Position numbers and translations under genes: made by a program. From Arcobacter roscoffensis (GTDB lineage: Bacteria > Campylobacterota > Campylobacteria > Campylobacterales > Arcobacteraceae), in NCBI RefSeq assembly GCF_024267655.1, contig NZ_CP100595.1:1922001-1986000 (forward strand): DNA of 64,000 nt, in the 5' to 3' direction. The notes beneath the pieces are model-generated. The model was given only the letters and a program-made list of their open reading frames with translations, was not told the DNA's origin and searched no databases. Positions 53,896 to 62,858 of the stretch are shown here, in pieces. Each line of letters starts with the position of its first letter. The first letter of the stretch is position 1.

Positions 53896-54357
53896 TTATA
53901 AATCGTATACCATCGCAATTTCATCACAAATAGGAAAGTGCTTACATCTAATACAATCTGCCCATATTTTATGCTCAGGAATGTCTTCTTTTTCTATTTT
54001 TCTAAAGCCAACACTTTCAAAGAAACCTTGTTCATATGTAAGTGATAGTATTTGTACTAGTTTATACTCTTTTCCCTCTTTTATACAAGCATCAACTAAT
54101 TTTTGTCCTAATTTAAGACCTCTAAAGTTTTTAGAAACTACTAAGCTTCTAACTTCTGCTAGTCTTGCTGAGTGTATATGTAAGGCTGTAAATCCAGCCA
54201 TTACTCCATCCACTTCTACAACTGTGTATGATCTAATAGTATTAGCCATTTCATCTTCTGTTCGTAAAAGAATATTTCCATTATCAACCTCTTCTTTTAC
54301 TAACTCTTGCATTATTGCAATATGAGTTACGTCAGGTTTAAAAAATTTGATTTCCAA
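53896..54357 (-). CDS. argA: GNAT N-acetyltransferase, short ArgA-like
   Basis: This 153-residue acetyltransferase has the GNAT motif A region LAEVRSLVVSKNFRGLKLGQKLVDACI, with Arg-x2-Gly-x-Gly for acetyl-CoA binding. The late motif EHKIWADCIRCKHFPICDE matches the short N-acetylglutamate synthases. It would make N-acetylglutamate for arginine biosynthesis. The start is TTG at 54357 and overlaps ysxC by 20 bases. Substrate assignment is inferred from similarity to the C-x2-C-x3-P-x-C type C-terminus. Confidence 0.75.
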   Translation of the reverse strand: MEIKFFKPDVTHIAIMQELVKEEVDNGNILLRTEDEMANTIRSYTVVEVDGVMAGFTALHIHSARLAEVRSLVVSKNFRGLKLGQKLVDACIKEGKEYKLVQILSLTYEQGFFESVGFRKIEKEDIPEHKIWADCIRCKHFPICDEIAMVYDL

Positions 54358-54949
54358 ATAAATGATCCGTTATTGCTTTTTGAAGGTCTAACATCCCTCT
54401 TTTCTTTAAATTAGATACAAATATTCCATCAGGATATGCTCTTTTTAATTTTTGTAAATCATTTTGTTTTAATTTATCTGTTTTAGTAAAAGCATTGATG
54501 ATGATTTGATCACCTCTTTTGTGAGTTCTTAAAAACTCATCCACGTTTTTATCAATTTCTAAATTAGGATGCCTTGAATCTATTAAGTGTACAAACACTT
54601 GAAGATTTGGTCTCTCTTCTAAATATCCTGTTAGGTTTTTATTCCATGCTGCTTTTAAAGTTTTTGATACCCTTGCATATCCAAATCCTGGTAAATCCAC
54701 AAACCTAGCAAAAAGATGTGGTATTTCTTCATTTTCTGTTTTAAACTTGATAGCAAAATAGTTAATCAACTGTGTCTTACCAGGTGTTGATGAAGATTTT
54801 GCTAAACCTTTTCTATTTGTTAAAGTATTTAACAAAGATGATTTTCCAACATTACTTCTTCCTAAAAAGGCAACTTCTGCCATATCAGGACTTGGTGAAT
54901 CATCTATACTTTGTGCTGATTTCATAAATGAAGCTTCAACTATTCTCAT
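54338..54949 (-). CDS. ysxC: Ribosome-biogenesis GTPase YsxC/EngB
   Basis: This 203-residue GTPase has the G1 motif GRSNVGKSSLLNTL (about 30-43), the G2/G3 TPGKTQLINYFAIKF and VDLPGFGYARV, the G4 TKTDKL and SNLKKRG near the end. The EngB family is essential for 50S assembly. It is in one operon with lptA, whose stop codon shares a base with its start. Confidence 0.93.
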   Translation of the reverse strand: MRIVEASFMKSAQSIDDSPSPDMAEVAFLGRSNVGKSSLLNTLTNRKGLAKSSSTPGKTQLINYFAIKFKTENEEIPHLFARFVDLPGFGYARVSKTLKAAWNKNLTGYLEERPNLQVFVHLIDSRHPNLEIDKNVDEFLRTHKRGDQIIINAFTKTDKLKQNDLQKLKRAYPDGIFVSNLKKRGMLDLQKAITDHLFGNQIF

Positions 54950-55437
54950 TATTTATTTTCCCCGCCTTGTTCTATGTTTATGATGAATCTTACAGGTTTA
55001 TTCTCACTACCGCTTACTTTTGCTTCTCCTGATAGTTGATTTACATAGATTTTATCTCCATAAATTTTTCTATCATCATTTTTCTCTTGTAAAAAGCCAT
55101 TACCAAGTACTGTATACTCTTGCTTTGAAGGAGAATAAATTATCTTATTTCCTGTTCCAAGATAGTGTTTCTTTGAAGTTACTAACTCAAAGTTTACATT
55201 TCCTGTTGCTATATATTTTGAAGGAGTTTTTGTATTTGTTCCTTTATTTGATACAAAATATATTTCAACTTTATTTGCTTCTAACCTATCTTTTCCCATC
55301 TGGATTTTTACATCCCCTGTAAATGTAGAAATTCCTTTTGCATCACTTGCTTCAAATTTCTGAGCGTCAATAACAAGTTTTTGTGTTTGTCCCAAAAGAA
55401 GTGTTGAACAAACTAATAAACCAGCTAAATATTTCAT
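54949..55437 (-). CDS. lptA: LPS transport periplasmic protein LptA
   Basis: This OstA-like periplasmic bridge protein has a signal peptide (MKYLAGLLVCSTLLLGQ) and a beta-jellyroll repeat region with ISTFTGDVKIQMGKDRLEANKVEIYF, then KYIATGNVNFEL. The start is the second of two adjacent ATGs, which gives better spacing to AAAGG (the first is at 55440). The length is typical. With lptC and kdsC upstream it forms an LPS export module. Confidence 0.88.
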   Translation of the reverse strand: MKYLAGLLVCSTLLLGQTQKLVIDAQKFEASDAKGISTFTGDVKIQMGKDRLEANKVEIYFVSNKGTNTKTPSKYIATGNVNFELVTSKKHYLGTGNKIIYSPSKQEYTVLGNGFLQEKNDDRKIYGDKIYVNQLSGEAKVSGSENKPVRFIINIEQGGENK

Positions 55438-55451
55438 CATAAACCTTTAAT

Positions 55452-55979
55452 TTAATTTTTCATATCTATTTCAAAATGTACATTCTTTGACTTCATCGAA
55501 CTATTAACTGAGTCCAAATATAAATCAGTTCCATCTACAGTACTTTTGTAATAATTTCCCTTATAAGCTACATCATTATAAGCTATTTTGTCTTTTGTAT
55601 TGTAATATAATTTACTTGTATCAAGATTTATAAAATAATCTCTTTGATAATTAACATTACCTTTAAATGTTAAAATATCACCATGACTTATAATTAAATC
55701 TGATTTGATTTTATCTACTAAAAAATCTTTTTTTACTTTTTCATTTTTGATGATAATATTAGCATTAAACATCTCATCTCTATTTTGATATTTTACTGCA
55801 TGACTTGCATTTACAACTCTACTTAATGTATTTTCTGAAAGAGTATACATTTTTGGATTTTCAAAAACTACTAAAGGAATATCTTTTATATCCTCTCTTG
55901 TTTTTTTATTCTCTACTGGAATAAAATATACTCCAATAGCTAAAACCAATAAAGCATTTACAAATATCTTTACACCCAT
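55452..55979 (-). CDS. lptC: LPS export protein LptC
   Basis: This 175-residue protein has a single N-terminal TM (about 3-20) and a periplasmic jellyroll with short strand repeats (SHAVKYQNRDEMFNANIIIKN, GDILTFKGNVNYQRD). It links LptBFG to LptA. Its start overlaps the kdsC stop by 10 bases, and lptA follows 12 bases after it. Sequence is divergent from E. coli LptC but the position and fold pattern agree. Confidence 0.82.
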   Translation of the reverse strand: MGVKIFVNALLVLAIGVYFIPVENKKTREDIKDIPLVVFENPKMYTLSENTLSRVVNASHAVKYQNRDEMFNANIIIKNEKVKKDFLVDKIKSDLIISHGDILTFKGNVNYQRDYFINLDTSKLYYNTKDKIAYNDVAYKGNYYKSTVDGTDLYLDSVNSSMKSKNVHFEIDMKN

Positions 55980-56467
55980 GCAGCTAGGTATTCCTCTTCT
56001 AATCCATCTTGCTTAATAATATACTCAAGCATTTCTCTTACAGCACCCTCTCCACCTTTGTTCTCACAAACAAAGTCAACAAAACCTTTTAAATAGTGAG
56101 TTCCATTTGCAGGAGTTGCCGAGAAGCCTACTTTTTTAAGCATCTTGTAGTCATTTAAATCATCACCGATTGCTGCTACTTGATCCCAAGTTAGGTTTTC
56201 TTCTTTTAGTATGTTTGCTAATACTTCATCTTTATTATGAACTTTTTGATGTAAGTGAGTGATTTGTAAATCTTTTGCTCTTCTCTCAACTAATAAAGAA
56301 GTTCTACCTGTAATAATTGCAGCTTTTTTCCCAAGCTTTTTTGTCCAAGTTGCAATTGCTAAACCATCAGCTACATCAAAAGATTTTATTTCATCACCAT
56401 TATTTGTATAAGTAATCTTTCCATCTGTTAAAGTACCATCAACATCTAATACTATAAGTTCAATCAT
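55970..56467 (-). CDS. kdsC: KDO-8-phosphate phosphatase KdsC
   Basis: This 165-residue HAD-family enzyme has catalytic Asp8 and Asp10 in LDVDGTLTDG, ITGRTS for motif II, and GDDLNDYKML for motif IV. It removes phosphate from Kdo-8-P for LPS synthesis. The start overlaps hisB by 4 bases, and the next gene is lptC, the standard order. Confidence 0.92.
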   Translation of the reverse strand: MIELIVLDVDGTLTDGKITYTNNGDEIKSFDVADGLAIATWTKKLGKKAAIITGRTSLLVERRAKDLQITHLHQKVHNKDEVLANILKEENLTWDQVAAIGDDLNDYKMLKKVGFSATPANGTHYLKGFVDFVCENKGGEGAVREMLEYIIKQDGLEEEYLAAWV

Positions 56468-57036
56468 AAAACACCTTTCGTACTAGGAATTCCCAGTCTT
56501 TCATTTTTAACTAAAGCACGTCTAAGAGCAACAGCAAAAGCTTTAAAAGCTGCTTCTAAAATATGGTGTTTATTTCTTCCCCTATCTTGTATAATATGCA
56601 CTGTTAAACCTGCGTTTTTTGAAACGGCATGGAAAAACTCTTCTGCAAGTTCTACATCAAATGCCCCAACTTTACCATCAACATTTACTTCATAAACTAA
56701 ATAAGGTCTATTTGATAAATCTAAAGCACATGTAACTGCCGCTTCATCCATAACAACAGTTGCATTTCCATATCTTTCAACTGCTTCAATAGGGAAAATC
56801 TCTTTTTTTAAAGCTTGTCCTATTACAATTCCACAATCTTCAACTGTATGGTGAGCATCAACATGTAAATCCCCATCACATGAAAGCTCTAAATTAATTC
56901 CACTATGTTTTGAAAAAGCTTCTAACATATGATCAAAAAAACCAACTCCTGTTTTAATAGTTGATTTTCCCTCACCATTTACTTCTATTTTACATTTAAT
57001 ATTTGTTTCTCTAGTTTCTCTATTTATTTCTATCAT
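56464..57036 (-). CDS. hisB: Imidazoleglycerol-phosphate dehydratase HisB
   Basis: This 190-residue monofunctional enzyme has metal-binding motifs HMLEAFSKHSG, HVDAHHTVEDCGI, FFHAVSKNAGLTVHI and GRNKHHILEAAFKAFAVALR. It catalyses the sixth step of histidine biosynthesis. It lacks the phosphatase half found in E. coli. It overlaps kdsC by 4 bases, a cross-pathway operon. Confidence 0.96.
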   Translation of the reverse strand: MIEINRETRETNIKCKIEVNGEGKSTIKTGVGFFDHMLEAFSKHSGINLELSCDGDLHVDAHHTVEDCGIVIGQALKKEIFPIEAVERYGNATVVMDEAAVTCALDLSNRPYLVYEVNVDGKVGAFDVELAEEFFHAVSKNAGLTVHIIQDRGRNKHHILEAAFKAFAVALRRALVKNERLGIPSTKGVL

Positions 57037-57046
57037 CTTCTTAACC

Positions 57047-57979
57047 TTACTTTTCTAATATCATACCGTTTAGACCATTTGAGTCTTTGAATAACTGCGC
57101 ATGATTATATGAGTCAAAACCTGTAATAAAAACTTTATGCAAGTATCTTCCACCAGAAAGTATTTTTTCTACTTTTACATTATAGTTTCCATTAGTTAAT
57201 GCTTCGTATTTAGCTTTAGTTTGCATTGCACCCTCAAGTCTTCCAAAAGCTCCAACTTGAATATTATATTTCCCACCGCTAACAATAGTTTTTTCTTCTA
57301 TTTTCATAGGTTCTAGTTTTTCTACAACTGGCTTAGGCTGAATAACAGGTGTTCCTATATTTGTTTCTTGTTTTTTAGCTATATTTGTAAATACAGGTTC
57401 AGCAGTAGGAGCATCATGATTTTCAAGTTCTCCATTGTAACCAAGCACTGTAACTTTTACTTGTACTGTACCTTTTCTAACCATGTCAATAGCATGGGCT
57501 GCTTTATTTGATAAATCAATAATTCTTCCAGCTACAAAAGGTCCTCTATCATTGATTCTTACAATTGCACTTTTACCATTTTCAAGGTTATCAACTCTAA
57601 CCATAGTATTCATAGGTAATGTCTTATGTGCAGCTGTCATTGCGTACATATTATAAATTTCACCATTTGATGTTTTTTTAGCATGAAACTTAGGTCCATA
57701 CCAAGAAGCAATACCTCTTAACTCTTGCCCTACATTTTCTACCTTCGGGTAATACCTTACACCAAAGACACTATAAGGTTTAAGTGTCGCTCTATGCATT
57801 GCTTTAGAGTTTCTAATCTTAGTGTTGCTTGTTTGCTTGTAAACTTTACTAATATCAGCAGGAGTATATGAACCACCTGAATATGAGCTTTGTTTAGAAG
57901 AACAACCTGTAAAAATTATTGCACCTATTACAATACTACTATTTAAGCCATATTTTATTGTTTTATTAAGAAAACTCAA
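57047..57979 (-). CDS. rlpA: Septal-ring lytic transglycosylase RlpA with SPOR domain
   Basis: This 310-residue lipoprotein has its lipobox ending in Cys26 (IIFTGC). The 3D/DPBB domain (about 88-178) has GIASWYGPKFHAKKTSNGE, HKTLPMNTMVRV and INDRGPFVAGRIIDLS, including the catalytic aspartate. A linker and a SPOR domain (about 235-308, KYNIQVGAFGRLEGA) follow, which target septal glycans. It cleaves denuded glycan strands during division. It lies 10 bases upstream of hisB. Confidence 0.92.
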   Translation of the reverse strand: MSFLNKTIKYGLNSSIVIGAIIFTGCSSKQSSYSGGSYTPADISKVYKQTSNTKIRNSKAMHRATLKPYSVFGVRYYPKVENVGQELRGIASWYGPKFHAKKTSNGEIYNMYAMTAAHKTLPMNTMVRVDNLENGKSAIVRINDRGPFVAGRIIDLSNKAAHAIDMVRKGTVQVKVTVLGYNGELENHDAPTAEPVFTNIAKKQETNIGTPVIQPKPVVEKLEPMKIEEKTIVSGGKYNIQVGAFGRLEGAMQTKAKYEALTNGNYNVKVEKILSGGRYLHKVFITGFDSYNHAQLFKDSNGLNGMILEK

Positions 57980-58062
57980 GTCTTCTCCTATGTTTTATTA
58001 AGACTCTTTGATAAAATTTCTATTGAAGTTTTTATAAGATAAGTGAATATCTTATTTAAAGA

Positions 58063-58087
58063 GTTTACTATTGTTCAAATAGTAAAC
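58063..58087. terminator. Hairpin after tatD
   Basis: GTTTACTATT (58063-58072), a 5-base loop and AATAGTAAAC (58078-58087) form a perfect stem 7 bases below the tatD stop codon. It lacks a strong T run. A second stem ATAAGATA/TATCTTAT lies at about 58034-58055. Confidence 0.5.
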
Positions 58088-58094
58088 ATTATAT

Positions 58095-58883
58095 CTAAGA
58101 TATACTAGAAAACTCTTTAAATAATTTCTTAGCATTAGTAGTTGTAAGCTCTTCTATTTCATCCCTTGAAATATCTAGAAGTTCAGCTATTTTATCAGCT
58201 ACAAATACTGTGTAGTAAGGTTCATTTCTTTTACCTCTATGAGGATGAGGAGTTAAGTATGGTGCATCAGTTTCAATTAAAAGTTTTTGCTTTGGTATTT
58301 TAGGAAGTACTTCAACTAACTTTTTAGCATTTTTAAAAGTTAAAACCCCACCAATTCCAAAATAAAAACCATGATTCGCTAAAGGAAGAAGATGTTCACT
58401 TGCATTATAACAATGCAATACTCCTCCAACTTCTTTAGCATTATATTGTTCTAAAATCTGCCGTGAGTCATTAGAGGCTTCTCTTATATGAACAATTAAA
58501 GGTTTTTTTACTTTTTTTGCAAACTCAATTTGCGAAATAAAAACCTCTTTTTGTTTTTCTTTGTAAGCTTTTTTCTCTTCTTCATCTTCTGGGAGTCTAA
58601 AATAGTCTAATCCACACTCTCCAACAGCAATACATTTAGGATGATTTATATACTCTTCAAGTACTTTTACATCATATTCTTCTGCATCATAAGGATGAGT
58701 TCCAACAGAAAAGTATACCTCATCATATTGTTCAGCAAGTTTTACAGCCTGTGGTAAATCTTTAAAATCAGCACCTGGAATTAAAAACCCTTTAACTCCA
58801 TGTGAGATGGCATTTTGTATTACTTCATGAACATCTTCATAAAACTTTTCATTGTCTAGGTGACAGTGTGTATCAAGTATAAT
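58095..58883 (-). CDS. tatD: TatD-family metal-dependent hydrolase with ATT start
   Basis: The full-length enzyme (262 residues) reads without interruption from an ATT codon at 58883 to 58095. The order of motifs is ILDTHCHLDNE near the N-terminus, SVGTHPYDAEEYD, AVGECGLDYFR, IVHIREASNDS, LHCYNASEHL, ETDAPYLTPHPHRGKRNEP. The metal-binding His, Glu and Asp residues of the TatD TIM barrel are complete. From the preceding stop codon at 58896 to codon 58416 the frame has no ATG, GTG or TTG, and a naive start at 58418 (TTG) would remove the first metal ligands. AAGGA lies 6 bases before the ATT. The 5' neighbour is in the same frame, one stop codon away. Confidence 0.9.
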   Translation of the reverse strand: MILDTHCHLDNEKFYEDVHEVIQNAISHGVKGFLIPGADFKDLPQAVKLAEQYDEVYFSVGTHPYDAEEYDVKVLEEYINHPKCIAVGECGLDYFRLPEDEEEKKAYKEKQKEVFISQIEFAKKVKKPLIVHIREASNDSRQILEQYNAKEVGGVLHCYNASEHLLPLANHGFYFGIGGVLTFKNAKKLVEVLPKIPKQKLLIETDAPYLTPHPHRGKRNEPYYTVFVADKIAELLDISRDEIEELTTTNAKKLFKEFSSIS

Positions 58884-58895
58884 TTCTAATCCTTT

Positions 58896-59201
58896 TTATG
58901 ATAAAAATCTCTTTTGTACTAAGTTAACTAAATTTTTGATTTGTGAGATATCTTCAGCTTTAATCCATGCATCAATACCAAAGTTTTTAAATGCATCATA
59001 ATCTCCATCGTCTTCAACAATAGCTATAGATACAAACTTATCTGCACAAACTGAACCTTTGTTCTCTTCAAATTCAAAAATAGTATTAATATCTAATACA
59101 ACAACCTGAGCATCACCAGATGTTCCACTTTGAAAGTGTTCTACTGTATGCTCAGAACCTAATAAAGACTCATCTATTTCACAAAATGTAACTATTTTCA
59201 T
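58896..59201 (-). CDS. Hypothetical protein upstream of tatD
   Basis: This is a 101-residue protein that I do not recognise. Alternating hydrophobic strands and helices (VVVLDINTIFEFEE, KFVSIAIVEDDGDYDAFKNFGIDAWIKAEDISQIKNLVNL) recall a small receiver-like or flavodoxin-like fold, but the phosphoacceptor set is not clear. The stop codon lies 12 bases before the tatD ATT start and in the same frame, so reinitiation is likely to link the two. Confidence 0.6.
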   Translation of the reverse strand: MKIVTFCEIDESLLGSEHTVEHFQSGTSGDAQVVVLDINTIFEFEENKGSVCADKFVSIAIVEDDGDYDAFKNFGIDAWIKAEDISQIKNLVNLVQKRFLS

Positions 59202-59265
59202 ATTATTTCTCCCAAAAAATCAATTATTCTTTATTCTAACTAAAAAATTATTAATTTTTTAAATA

Positions 59266-60594
59266 TTAAAGAATATATCTTGCAATATCTTCATCATCTA
59301 CGATTTTATCAAGTTTTTCCTCAACTAAATCTTTTGTTACAATTACTTTCTCACCTTGTTTCTCATCAGCATCAAAAGAAATATCTTCAATAACTTTTTC
59401 AATTACAGTGTGTAGTCTTCTTGCCCCAATGTCTTCTGTTTTTTCATTTGCAGTTTCTGAATACTTAGCAAATGCTCTAATTGATTCATCGTCAAACTCT
59501 AACTCAACACCCTCAACTTCTAATAGTGCTTTGTACTGTCTAAGAAGTGAGTTTTTAGTATTTATAAGAATTTTATAAAGAGCTTCCTCATCAAGTGACT
59601 CTAACTCAACTCTTAAAGGAAATCTTCCTTGTAACTCTGGTAATAAATCACTAGGTTTTGAAACATGGAATGCCCCAGCAGCAATAAATAAAATATGATC
59701 AGTTTTAACTTGACCAAATTTAGTTTGTACACTACTTCCTTCAACAATTGGTAATAAATCTCTTTGAACACCCTCTTTTGATGGGTCTTGATTTTGATTA
59801 GTTTTACCAGAAGCAATTTTATCAATCTCATCTAAGAAAATAATTCCACCAGATTCTGCTCTTTTAATAGCCTCAATCTTTATAGCTTCTTGATCAAGTA
59901 GTGAATCACTCGCTTCACCTTTTAAAAGAATTTTTGCATCTTTTATTGTAACTTCTTTTTTGATTTTCTCTTTGTTTAGTCCACCTAACATTTTGTTAAG
60001 GCTTTCTTGCATAGAGCTCATATCCATAGGCATACCAGAATCTATAATCTCTACATGACTTTTTTTAGGAACTTCTATCTCAATTTTTTTCTCATCAAGA
60101 TCACCTTTTAAAAGTTTTGACTCCATAAGATTGTAAGTTTTGATAAAAGACTCTTTTGCACTCTCTGTTGCACTTTCAGGAAGTGGTGGTACAAGTTTTT
60201 CAATGATTTTTTTGTTTACTTCATCTTCAATTTTATCTTTGATTTTTTCTTCAAACTCTTTTGTTACAATATTGATTGATTCATAAACTAAGTCTCTAAC
60301 CATAGATTCAACATCTCGTCCTACAAAACCAACTTCTGTGTATTTAGAGGCCTCAACCTTTACAAAAGGTAATCCCATCATCTTTGCAAGTCTTCTTGCA
60401 ATTTCAGTTTTACCAACACCAGTACTACCTATCATAAGAATATTTTTAGGCATTATCTCTTCTTGTAAAGTTGGTTCTACTTTCATTCTTCTATATCTAT
60501 TTCTTAGGGCTAAAGCAATAGTTTTTTTAGCATCTTTTTGACCAATTACATAATCATCTAAATATGCAACAATCTGCTTTGGTGTTAAATCCAT
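59266..60594 (-). CDS. hslU: ATP-dependent protease ATPase HslU
   Basis: This 442-residue AAA+ unfoldase has Walker A in IGSTGVGKTEIARRLAKM (about 56-73), Walker B in GGIIFLDEIDKIA (about 250-262) and sensor residues near LPELQGRFPLRVEL. The I domain lies at about 110-240. The C-terminal tail EDIARYIL inserts into HslV. Its gene follows hslV by 6 bases. Confidence 0.97.
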   Translation of the reverse strand: MDLTPKQIVAYLDDYVIGQKDAKKTIALALRNRYRRMKVEPTLQEEIMPKNILMIGSTGVGKTEIARRLAKMMGLPFVKVEASKYTEVGFVGRDVESMVRDLVYESINIVTKEFEEKIKDKIEDEVNKKIIEKLVPPLPESATESAKESFIKTYNLMESKLLKGDLDEKKIEIEVPKKSHVEIIDSGMPMDMSSMQESLNKMLGGLNKEKIKKEVTIKDAKILLKGEASDSLLDQEAIKIEAIKRAESGGIIFLDEIDKIASGKTNQNQDPSKEGVQRDLLPIVEGSSVQTKFGQVKTDHILFIAAGAFHVSKPSDLLPELQGRFPLRVELESLDEEALYKILINTKNSLLRQYKALLEVEGVELEFDDESIRAFAKYSETANEKTEDIGARRLHTVIEKVIEDISFDADEKQGEKVIVTKDLVEEKLDKIVDDEDIARYIL

Positions 60595-60600
60595 ATTCTA

Positions 60601-61137
60601 TTAATCCTCTATTTTTAATAATTTAATATTTTGATTTGTGTAAATACATAATTCACCTGCAATCATTAAAGATTCTTTTACAACATCTTCTTCATCCATA
60701 TCTGCATGTTTAGCAAGGGCTCGTGCAGCTGAAATTGCAAAGTTTCCTCCTGAACCAATAGAAGCAATTGCACCATCTTCTGGCTCAACAACATCACCAT
60801 TTCCAGAAAGAATAAAAATATGCTCTTTATTTAATACAATCATCATAGCTTCTAGTCTTCTTAGAACCTTATCTTTTCTCCACTCTTTAGAAAAAGCAAT
60901 TACAGCTTTTAGTAAATCACCTTTAGTGTTTTCTAAATGAGCTTCAAACATATCATAAAGATTAAAAGCATCAGCAGTACTTCCAGCAAAACCTGAAAGA
61001 ATCTTGCCATCATATAGTTTTCTAATTTTTGTAGCATTACCTTTTAAAACAGCATTTCCGAAAGTAACTTGACCGTCACCTCCAATTACTGCTTTATTTT
61101 TTCCCTTGTATGCAAGTATCGTAGTAGCGTCAAACAT
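60601..61137 (-). CDS. hslV: ATP-dependent protease peptidase HslV
   Basis: This 178-residue proteasome-like peptidase starts [27 protein letters not shown]. The active-site threonine follows a four-residue propeptide (Thr5), slightly longer than in E. coli, where Thr follows Met directly. [14 protein letters not shown] and GSTADAF are characteristic. It forms the proteolytic core for HslU. The start is one base from the end of rplI. Confidence 0.97.
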   Translation of the reverse strand: MFDATTILAYKGKNKAVIGGDGQVTFGNAVLKGNATKIRKLYDGKILSGFAGSTADAFNLYDMFEAHLENTKGDLLKAVIAFSKEWRKDKVLRRLEAMMIVLNKEHIFILSGNGDVVEPEDGAIASIGSGGNFAISAARALAKHADMDEEDVVKESLMIAGELCIYTNQNIKLLKIED

Positions 61138-61587
61138 CTATTCAACTCCAATAACATCTACTTTTAAAGTTGCATGAATTCCGTGACCTAATTTACAATC
61201 TGCTTCAAAAATTCCTGCAGCTTTTATTTTAGTTTTTAATGAGATATTTTTCTTATCAATTTCAATACCAAACTCAGCTTTTAAAGATTCACTAATCTCT
61301 TTATTAGTTACAGAACCAATTAAGTGACCGTTTGCACCCATTTTGTGTTTAATGCTTAATTTTGTAGAGTTTAATTTTTCAGCTAATTCATTTGCAGCTT
61401 TAATCTCTGCTGCTTCAATCTCTGCTTTTTTTCTTTGCTCTGCTTTATATCTGTTTAGAACCTCAGGTGTTGCATGTTTTGCTAAACCTTTACCAACTAG
61501 AAAGTTTTTACCATAACCATCTTTTACTTCTTTTACTTCACCAGTTTTTCCTAAACCTTTTACATCTTTAATTAATAAAACTTTCAT
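61138..61587 (-). CDS. rplI: 50S ribosomal protein L9
   Basis: This 149-residue protein has the conserved N-terminal domain [30 protein letters not shown], the long connecting helix (about 45-75) and the C-terminal domain ([17 protein letters not shown]). It binds domain V of 23S rRNA and limits frameshifting. It is first in the rplI-hslV-hslU operon. Confidence 0.98.
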   Translation of the reverse strand: MKVLLIKDVKGLGKTGEVKEVKDGYGKNFLVGKGLAKHATPEVLNRYKAEQRKKAEIEAAEIKAANELAEKLNSTKLSIKHKMGANGHLIGSVTNKEISESLKAEFGIEIDKKNISLKTKIKAAGIFEADCKLGHGIHATLKVDVIGVE

Positions 61588-61661
61588 ATTATCTCCATAT
61601 TAATAAATAGCGATTATTCTACAATAACTTATATGAAGTAAATATGAAAGATAGTTTAAAT

Positions 61662-62858
61662 TTAATTGAAAGTTATCTCAAATACATTTTTATTATTATC
61701 AAATTTATGAGAAATGCTCATTTTATGCAAATCGAGAATTGATTTTACAATATACAATCCAAGTCCCATACCATGATTTTTATTTTCAGTGCTATTGTGA
61801 AAAGGTTTAAAATACTCTTCAAGATTTTTTTCTAACCTATTCCCATTAGATATAAAAAGAATTGATTTTTCTTTTATATGAATCTGTACTTTTTTGTCAC
61901 TTGAATATTTCAAAGCATTATCACAAAGATTTTTTAAAACCATAGCCATTAAATCTAAATCAACTTTTAATCTAATATTTCTATCTATATTTAGTAGAAT
62001 TCTTTCATCATTTTCATCAATCATCATGAAATTAAAAGCTTTATCCAAAACTTTTTTCAGCTCATAGGTATTTGTATTTAATTTATAATTTTGAGAAACA
62101 ACTTTTTCAATTCTTGAAAAATCATTTACTAATGAATCTAAATTCTCAAAAATATTTACCATTCTATTTTTTTGTTTTTCATCATCAATTAATTCACTTA
62201 CAATTCTTCCTTTTGCAATAGGTGTTTTTAATTCATGCATAATTGTTCTTAAAAAAAGTTGTCTTGAATTCAAAAGTAGTGATGTTTTTTTTGCCATATT
62301 ATTAAACTCATTTACTACTTGAGCTATTTCATCTTTTCCATCACTTTTAGAAGAAGTCTCATATTCCCCATTTGCAAATTGTTTTATTTCTTTTTTCAAA
62401 ATTGATAAGGGTTTTAAGGCTTTTAAAATCCAAAGATAAATAAACATAAGTAAAAAGAAAACCATGATAAACATAACATAAGGATAAATATTTTTTTCAT
62501 ATTTATTTGAGTCTTCAAACAATATTCTAAAATGAGGTGTTCTTATATGAAAATATAGTTTATCTTCAAATCTAAAACTTTCATAGCCAGCTGTAGAAAA
62601 TGCTGTTTTCTTACCATCTAAGACTCTTCTTACATCCTCAACCTTTTTAAAATTCAATGACAAAATATACTCTTCTAATTCATAAGGATTCAATCTGTAA
62701 AAATGTGCATAATCAGAAATAGCTTTATGTTTACTTTGAATCTCTTTTGAGATTGAGTCTTCTTCAAATTTTAGAAAAGGTATAAATGCAGCCAAGAAAA
62801 GTATAAAAGCTATAAAAAATCCTATAGATATATTCGTTTTTAAAGAGCTAAAAATCAT
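61662..62858 (-). CDS. ArsS-like sensor histidine kinase
   Basis: This 398-residue kinase has TM1 (about 10-30) and TM2 (about 125-148), with a periplasmic region between. A HAMP-like linker follows. The core has His208 in LFLRTIMHELKTPIAKGR, the N-box LKNLCDNALKYS, the F-box EYFKPFHN and the G2 GMGLGLYIV. The H-box MHELKTPIAKGR is typical of the ArsS (acid-response) family of this phylum. Overlap of 4 bases with the regulator gene means they are a two-component pair. The stimulus, such as low pH in Helicobacter, is not shown here. Confidence 0.88.
   Translation of the reverse strand: MIFSSLKTNISIGFFIAFILFLAAFIPFLKFEEDSISKEIQSKHKAISDYAHFYRLNPYELEEYILSLNFKKVEDVRRVLDGKKTAFSTAGYESFRFEDKLYFHIRTPHFRILFEDSNKYEKNIYPYVMFIMVFFLLMFIYLWILKALKPLSILKKEIKQFANGEYETSSKSDGKDEIAQVVNEFNNMAKKTSLLLNSRQLFLRTIMHELKTPIAKGRIVSELIDDEKQKNRMVNIFENLDSLVNDFSRIEKVVSQNYKLNTNTYELKKVLDKAFNFMMIDENDERILLNIDRNIRLKVDLDLMAMVLKNLCDNALKYSSDKKVQIHIKEKSILFISNGNRLEKNLEEYFKPFHNSTENKNHGMGLGLYIVKSILDLHKMSISHKFDNNKNVFEITFN

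Noticed and set aside
58095-58418. A 107-residue TatD fragment from a TTG at 58418
   Set aside because: The frame is open and conserved for another 155 codons upstream with all TatD motifs; the fragment is only the result of using standard start codons.
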